Positions 20,495 through 29,796 of a DNA stretch of 64,000 nt are shown here, in pieces. The stretch comes from Paenibacillus uliginis N3/975 (GTDB taxonomy: Bacteria; Bacillota; Bacilli; Paenibacillales; Paenibacillaceae). The number at the start of each line of letters is the position of its first letter. Position 1 is the stretch's first letter. A model generated the notes under the pieces. It made no database searches. It saw only the letters and a program-made list of their open reading frames with translations, and was not told the origin of the DNA. A program made the translations under genes and the position numbers. The stretch spans positions 6,073,787 through 6,137,786 of the forward strand of contig NZ_LT840184.1 in the NCBI RefSeq assembly GCF_900177425.1, given 5' to 3'.

Positions 20495-21571
20495 TTACTT
20501 CCATTCCTTCAAGTTAAGCTCAAACTGAGGGAATCCATAAGCATAAGCTGTGTAGTCGTACAATTGGAAGTACAGAACTGCTGCGTTATCCTTCAGGTAG
20601 AAATCAGCATCGGCAGGCACGCTTTTAAATCCGCCGAGGTAGCCTCCGTCCTTCTTCATCTTGTTCAACACGAGATTGTTCAGCTTCTGCTTGTTCTTGC
20701 TCTGCATGTTGATGACATCGCCAAGCTTAAGTTGTTTACCATCCTTCAACGAGAACGTAAAGCTGTTGCGGAAAGTCATACCGTGAGCACCACCAGTGTA
20801 AGTGTAGTCATAAGCCGTGATGCTCAGCAACCCTTGTGCGTTGTAGTGAACTACAAAATCCCCTTGAAACTCATACGGATATTTCGTTCCGGATGGAGGT
20901 TGCGTTCCAACGTTTCCTTCAGCCGCGGTAATTACGTCCTCCGCGTTCTTTTTCAGCACCTTGTTGATTTCGGTCTGAGCCTGTTCATTTTCAAGCCCGC
21001 TCACCACTGGATAATTCGCAACAGCCTCCACATTTAGAACCTTCTTCTTCAACGTCGCCGACTTGATCGTAATCGAATTTTGCTTCTTCGGGGTCATGCT
21101 GAGTGATTTAAGAGATGAATTCCATTGTCCCTGAACACCCATGTACTCATTCAGTACTTTATACGGGATATATAGGCGGCCATTCACAATCTTGCCTCCT
21201 GGCTCCCCTACATCATATCCGTTCACGGTAAGGTAGATTTCATTATTAGCGTAGACAGCTGCACTCAGTTTGTTGTAGCCATTGCCAATGGTATAAGTTC
21301 TGTTTTTCGCATCATATTTTAACGGGATACCAAGTGCATCACGTATTGCTGTAGCAGGTACAAAAACCGTGCCATTATCCAGCATCCCCTTCTGGGTTAA
21401 GGCCTTGCCGTTCCATTTCAGTGCAATTTCCGATTTGGCAGATTTTTGAGCTGCTACGGTCACTTTAGCTTTAGATGAGCTGGCATCCACCACTTGTCCA
21501 CTCCAACCAAGACCACCGAGTAACACACCCGCCGCAACGACTGCTGCACCATACTTCATTTTGTTCCCCAT
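20495..21571 (-). CDS. Secreted protein with copper-amine-oxidase-type stalk domain and DUF4163/DUF3298
   Basis: A 358-residue exported protein. Residues 1-30 form a signal peptide (KYGAAVVAAGVLLGGLGW, then VVDAS). Residues ~48-155 are a copper-amine-oxidase N1-type stalk domain, a surface-anchoring fold common in Paenibacillus (MLDNGTVFVPATAIRDALG, RLYIPYKVLNEYMG). Residues ~170-355 match the DUF4163 plus DUF3298 pair found in PdaC- and RsiV-like proteins, which bind peptidoglycan or act as lysozyme sensors (HYNAQGLLSITAYDYTYTGG, FYLKDNAAVLYF). No catalytic domain is present. GGTGGAG lies 8 bases before the ATG. A role in the cell envelope is inferred. Confidence 0.8.
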   Translation of the reverse strand: MGNKMKYGAAVVAAGVLLGGLGWSGQVVDASSSKAKVTVAAQKSAKSEIALKWNGKALTQKGMLDNGTVFVPATAIRDALGIPLKYDAKNRTYTIGNGYNKLSAAVYANNEIYLTVNGYDVGEPGGKIVNGRLYIPYKVLNEYMGVQGQWNSSLKSLSMTPKKQNSITIKSATLKKKVLNVEAVANYPVVSGLENEQAQTEINKVLKKNAEDVITAAEGNVGTQPPSGTKYPYEFQGDFVVHYNAQGLLSITAYDYTYTGGAHGMTFRNSFTFSLKDGKQLKLGDVINMQSKNKQKLNNLVLNKMKKDGGYLGGFKSVPADADFYLKDNAAVLYFQLYDYTAYAYGFPQFELNLKEWK

Positions 21572-21799
21572 TTATTATTCTCCACCTTCCAAATTTAAGT
21601 ATTTAATGTATTACCCGTTTTCCATTATAGGAAACACGACAGCAAGAGAGGTAACAATCACGGTGACAATTTTGATGCCAACAATTAGCAAATCCAAACA
21701 AATTGTAAAGATTGAGAATCTTACGCACCCCATATTCGCCAATTTTCAACATCCAATGTTCATGATATTCTTAATAAAAAAAGGAAAGAAGCATCTTAG

Positions 21800-22330
21800 A
21801 TGAACTCTAAAAGAAATGTAAGGATTTTGTTATTTATTGTCGTCTTGGGATTTGCAATTTTTCAAACGTATCAGCTACAAACCGAACGCCATGCGGCACG
21901 GAAGCATGTCATAAGCGCCGCCTCCGACGCTGCGCAGCATTTAATGTCGGCACGGAACACCATCGTACGCATGGACAAGGAAAATGAATGGGATGAGCCG
22001 GAAGCCAGAGAGGATCTTAAGCTGTGGTTAACCCATACCATGATGTCACTTCAGAGCACTAACAAGAGCTGGCAGCAACTGCCCTACCTTGTACCCCAAG
22101 ATTCGAGAAGCGATATGAACGCATTGTCTAATAACTTCTTTTCCTGGTATATGCCTGTACCGTCCATTCTCGATAAGTCCGGACCATTAACCGAGGGAGA
22201 TAAGGATGAGCTATTATATCTTTCTCAAATTTTGTCCAAGGTAGATCTGTACAGTACTTTGAAATGGGATGAAGTTGCACAAATGATCTATCATGCGGAG
22301 CAGGAATGGAAGGCTGCAGGTGGGGAGTAA
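21800..22330 (+). CDS. Membrane-anchored protein of unknown function
   Basis: A 176-residue protein with one N-terminal membrane anchor (RILLFIVVLGFAIF, residues 9-22) and a helical, charged extracytoplasmic part. I do not recognise a family. It is divergent from the stalk-domain gene at 21571, ends before a strong terminator at 22434, and has AAAGGAAAG upstream of the ATG. A preceding plus-strand frame whose stop overlaps this ATG has no support. Confidence 0.65.
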   Translation: MNSKRNVRILLFIVVLGFAIFQTYQLQTERHAARKHVISAASDAAQHLMSARNTIVRMDKENEWDEPEAREDLKLWLTHTMMSLQSTNKSWQQLPYLVPQDSRSDMNALSNNFFSWYMPVPSILDKSGPLTEGDKDELLYLSQILSKVDLYSTLKWDEVAQMIYHAEQEWKAAGGE

Positions 22331-22433
22331 GTAAAATGTGTGTTGGTGGCATTTTGTTTGGCTGAACAGTGACTCTCGGGGGCAAGAGCGGTCGGAGGAA
22401 CGATTCGTACACGCAGCGTCTTAGAAACAGATT

Positions 22434-22478
22434 AAGGGGTGTCCCAGGTCAACAGACCTTTTGGGACACCCCCTTTTT
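22434..22478. terminator. Bidirectional terminator between 21800 gene and potD
   Basis: GGGGTGTCCCA pairs with TGGGACACCCC (11 bp) around a loop that itself holds GGTC/GACC, followed by five T residues on the plus strand. Confidence 0.88.
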
Positions 22479-22510
22479 GATTCAATAACGTTCTTGCAGA
22501 GAATATTAAC

Positions 22511-23563
22511 TTATCTTCCGCTCTTCAGTTCTGTCCAGAAGCGGTCATAAATTTGCAGAGACTCTCCGACATCACTGAGCCATTCGGTTCGCTTAAGCTC
22601 ATCTTCTGTCAGATTGATCATCTTGTCACTACGGTATTCCTCACTGTGGAATTCCATCGCTTTAGCGTTCGGATTGCTGTAGCCGATGAATTCGTAGTTT
22701 TTCGCACTAACTTTCGGATCTAGCATATAGTTCATAAACTTCTCAGCCAGTTCCTTGTTTTTAGCGCCTTTTGGAATAGCGTAGTTATCGGAGAAGATCG
22801 TTCCACCCTCTTCAGGTACAACATAGCCCACATCAGGGTTCTCTTTCGCGATAAAGGAAGCATCACCAGACCATACGGTTGCAATCCAGCCTTCCTCTTG
22901 AATCATTTTTTGCTTAATATTGTCCGTGTCAAAAGCAAGCACGTTCGGCAGCAATGTCTTCAGATCATCCACAGCTGCTCCAATCTCTGCTTCATCCGTG
23001 GAACTGTTGGATTTGCCCTGCTTCTTGAGAGCCATACCGATCACTTCACGGTTGTCGTCAAGCAGCAGCACCTTTCCTTTGTAAGCCGGATTCCACAGAT
23101 CATTCCAGCTCTTAATTTCTTCTTTAACATACTTCTTGTTATATGCGATTCCCGTCACACCGGACATATACACGATGGAATATTTATTACCCGGATCAAA
23201 ATCCGGATCCTTAAATGTATCCGCAATGTTCTCCATGTTCGGGATATTATTCTTATCAAGCGGCTCTAGCAGATCCATGTTGATCATGGTCTTCACCATA
23301 TAATCCGAAGGCTGGATCAAGTCATATCCGCCACCGCCAGCTCTAATCTTCGCCAGCAGGTCCTCATTGTTCGCGTAATTGTCGTACGTTACCTTGACGT
23401 CAAATTCCTTCTCAAAATCCTTCAGCACCTCTGGGTCAAAGTTGTCAGCCCAGCTGTAAATGTGCAAGGTTTCCTTTTCAGAGCCACAAGCCGCCAAGGA
23501 TGTTATCGACACCACAGCGAGCATGCCTGCCAGCAGCAGACGGGTCCATCTCGATTTTTTCAA
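22511..23563 (-). CDS. potD: Spermidine/putrescine-binding lipoprotein
   Basis: A 350-residue lipoprotein of the PotD family, which captures polyamines outside the membrane. Start TTG 23563 is chosen because GAGGAG lies 8 bases upstream; the in-frame ATG at 23593 has no site. The lipobox LAAC follows a hydrophobic leader. PotD landmarks are LHIYSWADNFDPEVLKDFEK, YDLIQPSDYMV, GVTGIAYNKKYV, WNDLWNPAYKGKVLLLDD, ATVWSGDASFIA and FSDNYAIPKGAKNKELAEKF. It is the last gene of potABCD, the canonical order. Confidence 0.92.
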   Translation of the reverse strand: MKKSRWTRLLLAGMLAVVSITSLAACGSEKETLHIYSWADNFDPEVLKDFEKEFDVKVTYDNYANNEDLLAKIRAGGGGYDLIQPSDYMVKTMINMDLLEPLDKNNIPNMENIADTFKDPDFDPGNKYSIVYMSGVTGIAYNKKYVKEEIKSWNDLWNPAYKGKVLLLDDNREVIGMALKKQGKSNSSTDEAEIGAAVDDLKTLLPNVLAFDTDNIKQKMIQEEGWIATVWSGDASFIAKENPDVGYVVPEEGGTIFSDNYAIPKGAKNKELAEKFMNYMLDPKVSAKNYEFIGYSNPNAKAMEFHSEEYRSDKMINLTEDELKRTEWLSDVGESLQIYDRFWTELKSGR

Positions 23564-23627
23564 TTCACTATCTCCTCTCTTTCCGCCATACATTATATTG
23601 AATTTATCCGAAAAGCGGTACTTCCGC

Positions 23628-24434
23628 TTAGATCGGCAGTGTCTTGTGTTTCTTCTGACCCTTGCCCCGATTAAGGAAATATTGCGCGAGCAGGATCAAG
23701 GTCACACTCACCAAAATCAGCAGTGTACAGAGCGCGTTAATTTCCGGGGAAATGCCCCGCTTCACCTGAGCGTAAATATAAATCGGGAGCGTAGTCGAGC
23801 TCGGTCCGGCTACAAAGAAACTAACCATAAAATCATCGAGCGACAACGTGAACGCAATCAAAGCCCCGGCGATAATCCCCGGAGAAATCTGCGGCAGGGT
23901 AACATGACGAAACGTCTGCCAACGGGTAGCTCCCAGATCTAATGCCGCTTCCTCCAGCTGCTTACCCATATTAGCCAGACGAGCCGTCACCACTACATAT
24001 ACATAAGACAGACTGAATGTAATATGAGCAATAATGATGGTTGCCTTGCCTGAAGGTATATTCAGCTGTGTGAACAGCACGAGCAATGACAGACCCATAA
24101 TGATATCCGGGATGATAACCGGCAGGTACAGCAGTCCGTTCATGCCGCTGCGGCCCTTCTTCCCCAGATTGCGAAGAGATAAAGCCGCGAGCGTACCAAG
24201 AACAGTAGATATAATCGTCGATACGACGGCGACCGTCAAGCTGTTCATAAGAGCTTCCATGACGTGTCTATTGGTGAACAGAGATACGTACCAATCAAAC
24301 GTAAAGCCTTCCCAGTTACCACTGAGCCGCGTATCGTTAAAGGAAAAGATGATGATCATAATGATCGGCACATAGATGAACGCCATCATTAGGAACGAGT
24401 GAAATCCAAGCAGAGGGTGATTTCGTTTCTTCAT
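23628..24434 (-). CDS. potC: Spermidine/putrescine ABC permease
   Basis: A 268-residue permease with six membrane segments and the EAA loop LEEAALDLGATRWQTFRHV. The N-terminal IYVPIIMIIIFSFNDTRLSGNWEGF is typical of PotC. Its start overlaps the potB stop by 4 bases (ATGA), so the two permeases are translationally coupled. Confidence 0.93.
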   Translation of the reverse strand: MKKRNHPLLGFHSFLMMAFIYVPIIMIIIFSFNDTRLSGNWEGFTFDWYVSLFTNRHVMEALMNSLTVAVVSTIISTVLGTLAALSLRNLGKKGRSGMNGLLYLPVIIPDIIMGLSLLVLFTQLNIPSGKATIIIAHITFSLSYVYVVVTARLANMGKQLEEAALDLGATRWQTFRHVTLPQISPGIIAGALIAFTLSLDDFMVSFFVAGPSSTTLPIYIYAQVKRGISPEINALCTLLILVSVTLILLAQYFLNRGKGQKKHKTLPI

Positions 24435-25282
24435 GCTCTCCCCTCCTTCACACGTTGGTGGCGGGCTTGCATCGCCCGGTTAAACAGCATAATCAGCACC
24501 AGCGAGGTAATCACGAAAATAACCGACAACGCAGCCCCGAAAGGCCAGTTCCGGGCCCCGAGAAATTGTGCCTGTATAATGTTGCTGATCATGGCTGACT
24601 TTGCGCCGCCCAAAATATCCGTAACGACAAACATACCCGTCGTCGATACATAAACTAGAATCGAACCCGTCATAATACCGGATTTGCTCTGGGGCAGTGT
24701 AATATGACGGAACGCTTTCCAGCGGGAGGCACCCAAGTCACTCGCCGCGTCAAGAAGACGTTTGTCCATTTGCTCCAGCGCCACATAAATCGGCAGCACC
24801 ATAAACGGAATAAAGTTGTATACCATCCCCAGCAATACAGCACCTTTGGTATACAGCATCTGTAAAGGTTCATCGATCCATCCCAGATTCATAAGAAAGG
24901 TGTTAACAACTCCCTGTGTCCGAAGCAGCAGCACCCAGGCATACGTACGAATCAGAAAATTGATCCAGAACGGTACAGTAATAAGGATGAGACCCCACGT
25001 CTGGATACGCGGGGAGGCGTTGGCTATATAATAGGCCAGGGGATAGCTGACGATCAGGCAAATCAGTGTAGTCAGCACCGACAGGACAATCGTGTCCCAG
25101 TAGATTCCTAGGTAAAGTGGATCAAAAAACGTCTTATATCCTTCCAGACTGAAGGAAAAGACTATGTTACCCAGCGCATCACGCTGTAGAAACGAGATCC
25201 CCACTACGATAAGCATCGGAATGATAAGAAACAAAGAGAGCCACAGCAGGACGGGAGTCAGGAGGAATTTCGATTTTCTCAT
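24431..25282 (-). CDS. potB: Spermidine/putrescine ABC permease
   Basis: A 283-residue permease with six membrane segments and the EAA loop [19 protein letters not shown]. It shows the PotB-typical [17 protein letters not shown] segment. It overlaps potA by 4 bases and potC by 4 bases. Confidence 0.93.
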   Translation of the reverse strand: MRKSKFLLTPVLLWLSLFLIIPMLIVVGISFLQRDALGNIVFSFSLEGYKTFFDPLYLGIYWDTIVLSVLTTLICLIVSYPLAYYIANASPRIQTWGLILITVPFWINFLIRTYAWVLLLRTQGVVNTFLMNLGWIDEPLQMLYTKGAVLLGMVYNFIPFMVLPIYVALEQMDKRLLDAASDLGASRWKAFRHITLPQSKSGIMTGSILVYVSTTGMFVVTDILGGAKSAMISNIIQAQFLGARNWPFGAALSVIFVITSLVLIMLFNRAMQARHQRVKEGRA

Positions 25283-26250
25283 GACCCGATGCCCACCTCA
25301 TCCCTCGCATTCCAGTTCAGTCCGATTGTTTCACCGACTTCCCAAGGCTCATCATCCGTGAAGTCAAGCGCAATCGTAACCCTCATCGGTTCGTTCTCGA
25401 GCTGTACCATCAGCTTATGCACATTGCCGAGATACTGAACGTCCTCGATGACACCCGTCTTCTTGGCGCCCGGTCCGCGCTGCGGAATGATTTTTTCGGG
25501 ACGCACGGCAAAAAGCCCTTCGGGTGAAGAGAAGATGTTGTTCTCTCCAACAAAGGTTGCAGCGAATAGAGTCTGCGGTCTGGCGTATATTTCACGCGGT
25601 GTTCCGATCTGCTCGACCTTCCCGTTGTTCATAATCACGATTCGGTCAGATAGCATCATCGCTTCTTCTTGATCATGCGTTACATAAACAAACGTAATCC
25701 CGAGCGTACGCTGCAGATGTTTCAGTTCGGACTGCAGGTTTTTGCGAAGCTGCAAATCGAGCGCACCAAGCGGCTCATCCAGCAACAGCACCTTCGGCTT
25801 GTTTGCAATTGCTCTGGCAATGGCAACACGTTGCTGCTGCCCACCGGAAAGCTGGTGCGGATAACGGTCCACTAGCGGAGTAAGCTGCGTCATTGTTACG
25901 GCTTCCGCTACGCGTTCCTTAATCTGCGCACGGGGTGTTTTTTTCATTTTCAAACCAAAAGCTATATTGTCTTCTACGGTCATGTGCGGGAATAAGGCAT
26001 AATGTTGAAAAACGAGATTCAAATCTCGCTTGTTCGCCGGCGTATCGGTCACGTTCTGCCCGGCGAGCCACACTTCCCCTTCCGTCGGCTGTTCGAATCC
26101 TGCAATCATACGGAGGATTGTCGTCTTGCCGCAGCCGCTGGGGCCCAGCAAAGTCAGGAATTCCCCTTCCTTAATGGAGAGCGACAGCGGATGCACGACC
26201 GCTTGTCCTTGAAATTGTTTTTCTACCTGGACAAGTTCAATCATATGCAT
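25279..26250 (-). CDS. potA: Spermidine/putrescine ABC ATP-binding subunit
   Basis: A 323-residue ATPase with Walker [10 protein letters not shown]-loop [12 protein letters not shown], signature [14 protein letters not shown], Walker [13 protein letters not shown], switch VTHDQEEAM and a C-terminal TOBE domain with FAVRPEKI. Four in-frame ATGs cluster at 26256-26244; 26250 gives the best 6-base spacing from AAGGGG. It heads potABCD. Upstream lie a promoter (26362-26390) and a leader terminator (26298-26327) suggesting attenuation. Confidence 0.92.
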   Translation of the reverse strand: MHMIELVQVEKQFQGQAVVHPLSLSIKEGEFLTLLGPSGCGKTTILRMIAGFEQPTEGEVWLAGQNVTDTPANKRDLNLVFQHYALFPHMTVEDNIAFGLKMKKTPRAQIKERVAEAVTMTQLTPLVDRYPHQLSGGQQQRVAIARAIANKPKVLLLDEPLGALDLQLRKNLQSELKHLQRTLGITFVYVTHDQEEAMMLSDRIVIMNNGKVEQIGTPREIYARPQTLFAATFVGENNIFSSPEGLFAVRPEKIIPQRGPGAKKTGVIEDVQYLGNVHKLMVQLENEPMRVTIALDFTDDEPWEVGETIGLNWNARDEVGIGS

Positions 26251-26297
26251 CATCATCCCCTTACGGTTAATGGTAATAGTCTTTCCTATAGATTAAG

Positions 26298-26327
26298 AAA
26301 AAAAAGCCATATCCATTGGTATGGCTT
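26298..26327 (-). terminator. Candidate leader attenuator of potABCD
   Basis: On the minus transcript AAGCCATACC pairs with GGATATGGCTT (one bulge) and eight U residues follow. It lies between the potA promoter and the potA start, not after the upstream gene, which has its own terminator at 26478. So it would stop potABCD transcription unless relieved. Confidence 0.65.
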
Positions 26328-26361
26328 ATCGACAGATTTATGTTCAGTTTTTTGCATATTC

Positions 26362-26390
26362 ACTATACCCTGTTTTGACCCCATACACAA
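26362..26390 (-). promoter_or_regulatory. Promoter of potABCD
   Basis: Minus strand: -35 TTGTGT (26385-26390), a 17-base spacer and -10 TATAGT (26362-26367). The start would be near 26355, giving a short leader that contains the attenuator hairpin. Confidence 0.6.
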
Positions 26391-26477
26391 CACTTTTCTG
26401 TGTAATTCGACAGGGAGAGGCCTTGTCCCGTCTAGTTTCTGTCATTTGTGACCATTTTCCTAATATCCAGAAAGAAT

Positions 26478-26520
26478 AAAACCGCCCAATTCCGCAATAA
26501 CTGCGATTTGGACGGTTTTT
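26478..26520. terminator. Bidirectional terminator after the SIMPL gene
   Basis: AAAACCGCCCAA...CGCA pairs with TGCG...TTGGACGGTTTT, with T-runs on both strands. Confidence 0.8.
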
Positions 26521-26550
26521 GGACTTTCATACGTTTTTTACATGCATAAA

Positions 26551-27306
26551 TTACTTCATTTCATACTGAACATACAGTTGTGTAATGAGTTTGATTTCTC
26601 CCGGCTTCACAGATGTGCCTGCGTCCATGGAAGTACTTTCCGCTTTCATTTCCATGTTGCCGAAGCTGAATACATCACGGTTCGCAGCCTCATCCTGAAC
26701 TACACTCACAACAACACCAAGCTGCCGCTTGGAAGCCTTGGCAATTGCTTGTGCCTTGAGGTCCGCATTCACCATCGCTTTCTCAATCACTTGCGTCTCA
26801 AATGTTTCACGGTTCTCAACCGTAAACCGCGCGTTGCCAATGTTATTCGCTCCGGCCTCCGCTGCTGCATCAAGAATTTCACCAACCTTGCTCAGATCAC
26901 GAAGAGTAACCTCAAGCGAATGATGGGCACTGTAATTTTGCACTTTACGTCCTTCTTTTTCGCTATATGAGTAATTCGGCTGAACATAGAACTGTTCGGT
27001 TTTGATATCCTTGTCATCGATTTTCCAGGTGTTTTTCAGTAATTCGGTAATCTTAGCCATTTTCTGAGCGTTATTTTTCTGTGCCGACTTTGCTGTTTCT
27101 GCGAAAGACTCCACGCCGATAGACAGATATACGATATCCGGCTTTACCGAAATTTCACCCTTACCAAGCACCGTAATCCGGTTCTGTTGTACTGATTCCG
27201 CCGCGTACACTTCCCCTGCTCCCAAGGCTCCTGTCCATACGGAACCACCTGTAAGCAGCGCGCCCGCGATCATAACCGAACCCAAACGTTTAGCCCATAC
27301 CTTCAT
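26551..27306 (-). CDS. Secreted SIMPL-domain (YggE/DUF541) protein
   Basis: A 251-residue exported protein. A signal peptide (residues 1-35, ending VYAAES) precedes a SIMPL domain, seen as ITVLGKGEISVKPDIVYLSI, then NYSYSEKEGRKVQNYSAHHS and LEVTLRDLSKVGEILDAAAE, with AMVNADLKAQAIAKA and VVSVVQDEAA towards the end. The family includes YggE and the periplasmic BP26 antigen; members form ring-like oligomers and some reduce oxidative stress, but the biochemical role is unknown. GGGGGG precedes the ATG. It has its own promoter and terminator. Confidence 0.88.
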   Translation of the reverse strand: MKVWAKRLGSVMIAGALLTGGSVWTGALGAGEVYAAESVQQNRITVLGKGEISVKPDIVYLSIGVESFAETAKSAQKNNAQKMAKITELLKNTWKIDDKDIKTEQFYVQPNYSYSEKEGRKVQNYSAHHSLEVTLRDLSKVGEILDAAAEAGANNIGNARFTVENRETFETQVIEKAMVNADLKAQAIAKASKRQLGVVVSVVQDEAANRDVFSFGNMEMKAESTSMDAGTSVKPGEIKLITQLYVQYEMK

Positions 27307-27363
27307 TGATTTCGCCCCCCTTTAATTTGGCAGTGCTATTAGCTTGCCTTACCTTCCAAACGG

Positions 27364-27393
27364 ATTATAATTGGTAAAAGTTGCACTTCTCAA
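27364..27393 (-). promoter_or_regulatory. Promoter of the SIMPL gene
   Basis: Minus strand: TTGAGA (27388-27393), an 18-base spacer and TATAAT (27364-27369). Confidence 0.6.
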
Positions 27394-27443
27394 AAATTAA
27401 TTAAGGCTCCTCCCGAAGCCCCTATAGATGTGTTTTAGCGCAT

Positions 27444-27467
27444 AAAAAAAGCCTTGTTTCCAAGGCT
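27444..27467 (-). terminator. Terminator of the rapZ-yvcK-whiA-HPr block
   Basis: AGCCTTG-GAAA-CAAGGCT followed by seven U residues on the minus transcript. Confidence 0.88.
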
Positions 27468-27491
27468 CCCTTTATACGTCCGTATAGAACT

Positions 27492-27761
27492 TTATTGGTT
27501 CTCTAATTCCTCTTTGCTGACCAAATTCACTAAAGAGGTAACTGCTTGCTCAGCGTCTGCGCCTTCAGCGCTAATGTGAACTTCAGTACCAGAACTTATG
27601 GCAAGGCTCATAATTCCCATGATACTTTTTGCGTTCACTTTTTTATCATCCTTTTCCACGAAAATTTCAGATGAGTATTTATTCGCTTCTTGAACGAACA
27701 GCGCGGCCGGTCTGGCATGAAGACCCGTTTTTAACCGAACGACTACCGGGTGCTTTGTCAT
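27492..27761 (-). CDS. HPr-family phosphocarrier protein at the crh locus
   Basis: An 89-residue HPr fold. Both regulatory sites are present: His15 in KTGLHARPAA (the enzyme I phosphorylation site) and Ser46 in NAKSIMG (the HPr kinase site that drives CcpA-dependent catabolite control). Its place after rapZ-yvcK-whiA and its closeness to RLKTGLxARPAALFVQEAN match Bacillus Crh, but Crh has Gln at position 15. So this is a Crh-position protein that could still carry phosphate like HPr. Start ATG 27761 (AGGGGG upstream) is preferred over a TTG at 27785. Confidence 0.92.
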   Translation of the reverse strand: MTKHPVVVRLKTGLHARPAALFVQEANKYSSEIFVEKDDKKVNAKSIMGIMSLAISSGTEVHISAEGADAEQAVTSLVNLVSKEELENQ

Positions 27762-27862
27762 GGAAAATTTACCCCCTATTATCAAATCTCAAAACATTGG
27801 AAATCGATGCTATTTTATAATATTATACCATTTTACCACATAGGACACTAGAATAAAAAATC

Positions 27863-28792
27863 TTAACTATTCCGGAGTTTTTCAGCCAGCTCATCGATTT
27901 TACGAAGGCGGTGATTAACCCCTGACTTGCTGACAGTCCCCTTCAGCATCTCGCCGACTTCCTTCAAGTTCATATCGGGATGGGCGAGACGGACTTCAGC
28001 CACTTCACGGAGCTTGTCCGGCAGCTTATCGAGGCCCATTTCCCTCTGCAGTAGCTTGATGTTCTCGATCTGCCGCACCGCGGCTCCAATCGTCTTGTTA
28101 AGGTTGGCGGTTTCGCAATTCACAATCCGATTGACGGAGTTTCGCATGTCGCGCATAATGCGGACATCCTCGAACTTGAATAAAGCCTGATGTGCGCCGA
28201 TCAGGTTGAGGAACTCGATAATCTTCTCGCCTTCCTTAATGTAGAAAATAAATCCCTTCTTACGCTCAATACAGCGGGCATTCAGATGAAATTCATTCGC
28301 AAGATCCACCAGCGCCTTGCAGTGCTCCTCATACATCGAAGCAATTTCCAGATGATACGACGAGCCCTCTGGATTATTAACGGATCCCCCAGCCATAAAG
28401 GCACCGCGCAGATAAGCCCGTTTACAGCAGTTTTTACGCACGATTTCCTCATCAATCCGGGGCAAGAATAGAAAACCTTCGGAGACAATCCGAAGCTCCT
28501 TCAAAATTCCCTGCACCCGGGCGGGAATGCGGACGATATAAACGTTATTCTTCTTCAAACGCATTTTTTTACGCACTAAAAGTTCCGTATGCGCTTGGAA
28601 ATGCTTTTTAATTAAGGAATAAATGCGCCTTGCGATCGCGGCATTTTCCGTCGAAATATCCAGCACAATTTTTTTGCTCGAAACCTGAACTGATCCGTTC
28701 ATACGGATAAGCGCGGACAGCTCGGCTTTTTCACAACAGTTCTGGCTTTCGACCATGGTTAGCTCTTTCTTCGTTTGTGCCGCAAAGGACAA
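27863..28792 (-). CDS. whiA: DNA-binding protein WhiA
   Basis: A 309-residue protein with an N-terminal domain related to LAGLIDADG endonucleases ([41 protein letters not shown]) and a C-terminal helix-turn-helix ([20 protein letters not shown]). In Bacillus it affects cell division and chromosome segregation; in Actinobacteria it controls sporulation genes. The start is TTG at 28792, giving [12 protein letters not shown] as in other WhiA, with AGAGGTG 6 bases upstream. It begins 5 bases after the yvcK stop. Confidence 0.95.
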   Translation of the reverse strand: MSFAAQTKKELTMVESQNCCEKAELSALIRMNGSVQVSSKKIVLDISTENAAIARRIYSLIKKHFQAHTELLVRKKMRLKKNNVYIVRIPARVQGILKELRIVSEGFLFLPRIDEEIVRKNCCKRAYLRGAFMAGGSVNNPEGSSYHLEIASMYEEHCKALVDLANEFHLNARCIERKKGFIFYIKEGEKIIEFLNLIGAHQALFKFEDVRIMRDMRNSVNRIVNCETANLNKTIGAAVRQIENIKLLQREMGLDKLPDKLREVAEVRLAHPDMNLKEVGEMLKGTVSKSGVNHRLRKIDELAEKLRNS

Positions 28793-28797
28793 GGGTC

Positions 28798-29787
28798 TCA
28801 CCTCTTTCGTAAAATCCAATCTTGCACCAATTGGAAAATATGATTGCTCAGCTTGTCGGCATCATGCCGTAAGTACGTACGAAACAGCACCAGCTTGTCT
28901 GCGATCAGCTTATAACCGCGGCTGGTTACTTCATCCCGGTCAAGCTGAACAGGCTTCGCGCCCTTCTCGGCGTATTTGTCCTGCACCTGCGGTGGGATTT
29001 CACCATCGTTTACAATAACATAATCAAACAAGTGAAGGCCAATATGGTCATATACGGCCTGCAAATGATCACCGACCGTATAATTATCAGTTTCACCAGG
29101 TTGTGTCATTACATTACATACAAAAATCTTGATCGCATCAGAAGCAACAATAGCATCCGACAGCTTAGGCACGAGGAGATTGGGCAATATACTAGTGTAC
29201 AAACTGCCCGGCCCGATCAATATGGCGTCGGCCTGCTGAATGGCCTCCAACGCTTCAGGCAGCGGCTCCACATTTTCCGGTTCGAGGGAAATCCGTTTGA
29301 TACGCCCTCCGGCTTCCGGAATTTTGGATTCGCCCGTGACGAAGGTTCCATCCTCCATTTCAGCATGCAGAATAACCGCCTCACCCGCGGCAGGCAGCAC
29401 CTGGCCGCGAACAACAAAAACCCGACTCATCTCCTTGACCGCCGTGACAAAATCACCGTGTATATCCGTCATGGCAGCCAGGATTAAATTGCCGAGGCTG
29501 TGCCCCGCCAGTCCCGAGCCGGTGCTAAAGCGGTACTTCAATATATCGGATAACAGCGGCTCGACATCTGCGAGCGCCGTCACTACATTTCGAATATCTC
29601 CCGGAGGAGGCATTTGCAGTTCACTTCGCAAAATCCCGGAACTACCACCGTCGTCTCCGACAGTTACGATCGCCGTAATGTCCAGGGGCTTCTCCTTCAG
29701 GCCACGCAGCATAACGGATAGCCCTGTCCCTCCACCCATCACGACAATGCGAGGGCGCTTTCCAGCTTGTTCAGCCACGTTTATCAC
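28798..29787 (-). CDS. yvcK: YvcK/CofD-like protein (gluconeogenesis and cell-shape factor)
   Basis: A 329-residue protein of the CofD/YvcK family, seen as [67 protein letters not shown] and [13 protein letters not shown]. In Bacillus YvcK binds UDP-sugars and is needed for normal wall synthesis on gluconeogenic carbon. The start is GTG: 29787 or 29778, the latter better spaced from GAGGG. It lies 9 bases after rapZ. Confidence 0.95.
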   Translation of the reverse strand: MINVAEQAGKRPRIVVMGGGTGLSVMLRGLKEKPLDITAIVTVGDDGGSSGILRSELQMPPPGDIRNVVTALADVEPLLSDILKYRFSTGSGLAGHSLGNLILAAMTDIHGDFVTAVKEMSRVFVVRGQVLPAAGEAVILHAEMEDGTFVTGESKIPEAGGRIKRISLEPENVEPLPEALEAIQQADAILIGPGSLYTSILPNLLVPKLSDAIVASDAIKIFVCNVMTQPGETDNYTVGDHLQAVYDHIGLHLFDYVIVNDGEIPPQVQDKYAEKGAKPVQLDRDEVTSRGYKLIADKLVLFRTYLRHDADKLSNHIFQLVQDWILRKR

Positions 29788-29796
29788 TTCCCTCTA

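Noticed and set aside
21561..21803. 80-codon plus-strand frame overlapping the start of the 21800 gene
   Set aside because: It begins inside the promoter region of the divergent gene and lacks a ribosome-binding site; composition is not protein-like.
26340..26355. Riboswitch in the potABCD leader
   Set aside because: The transcript before the attenuator is only about 30 bases and matches no aptamer I know (preQ1 was considered), so only a terminator is annotated.
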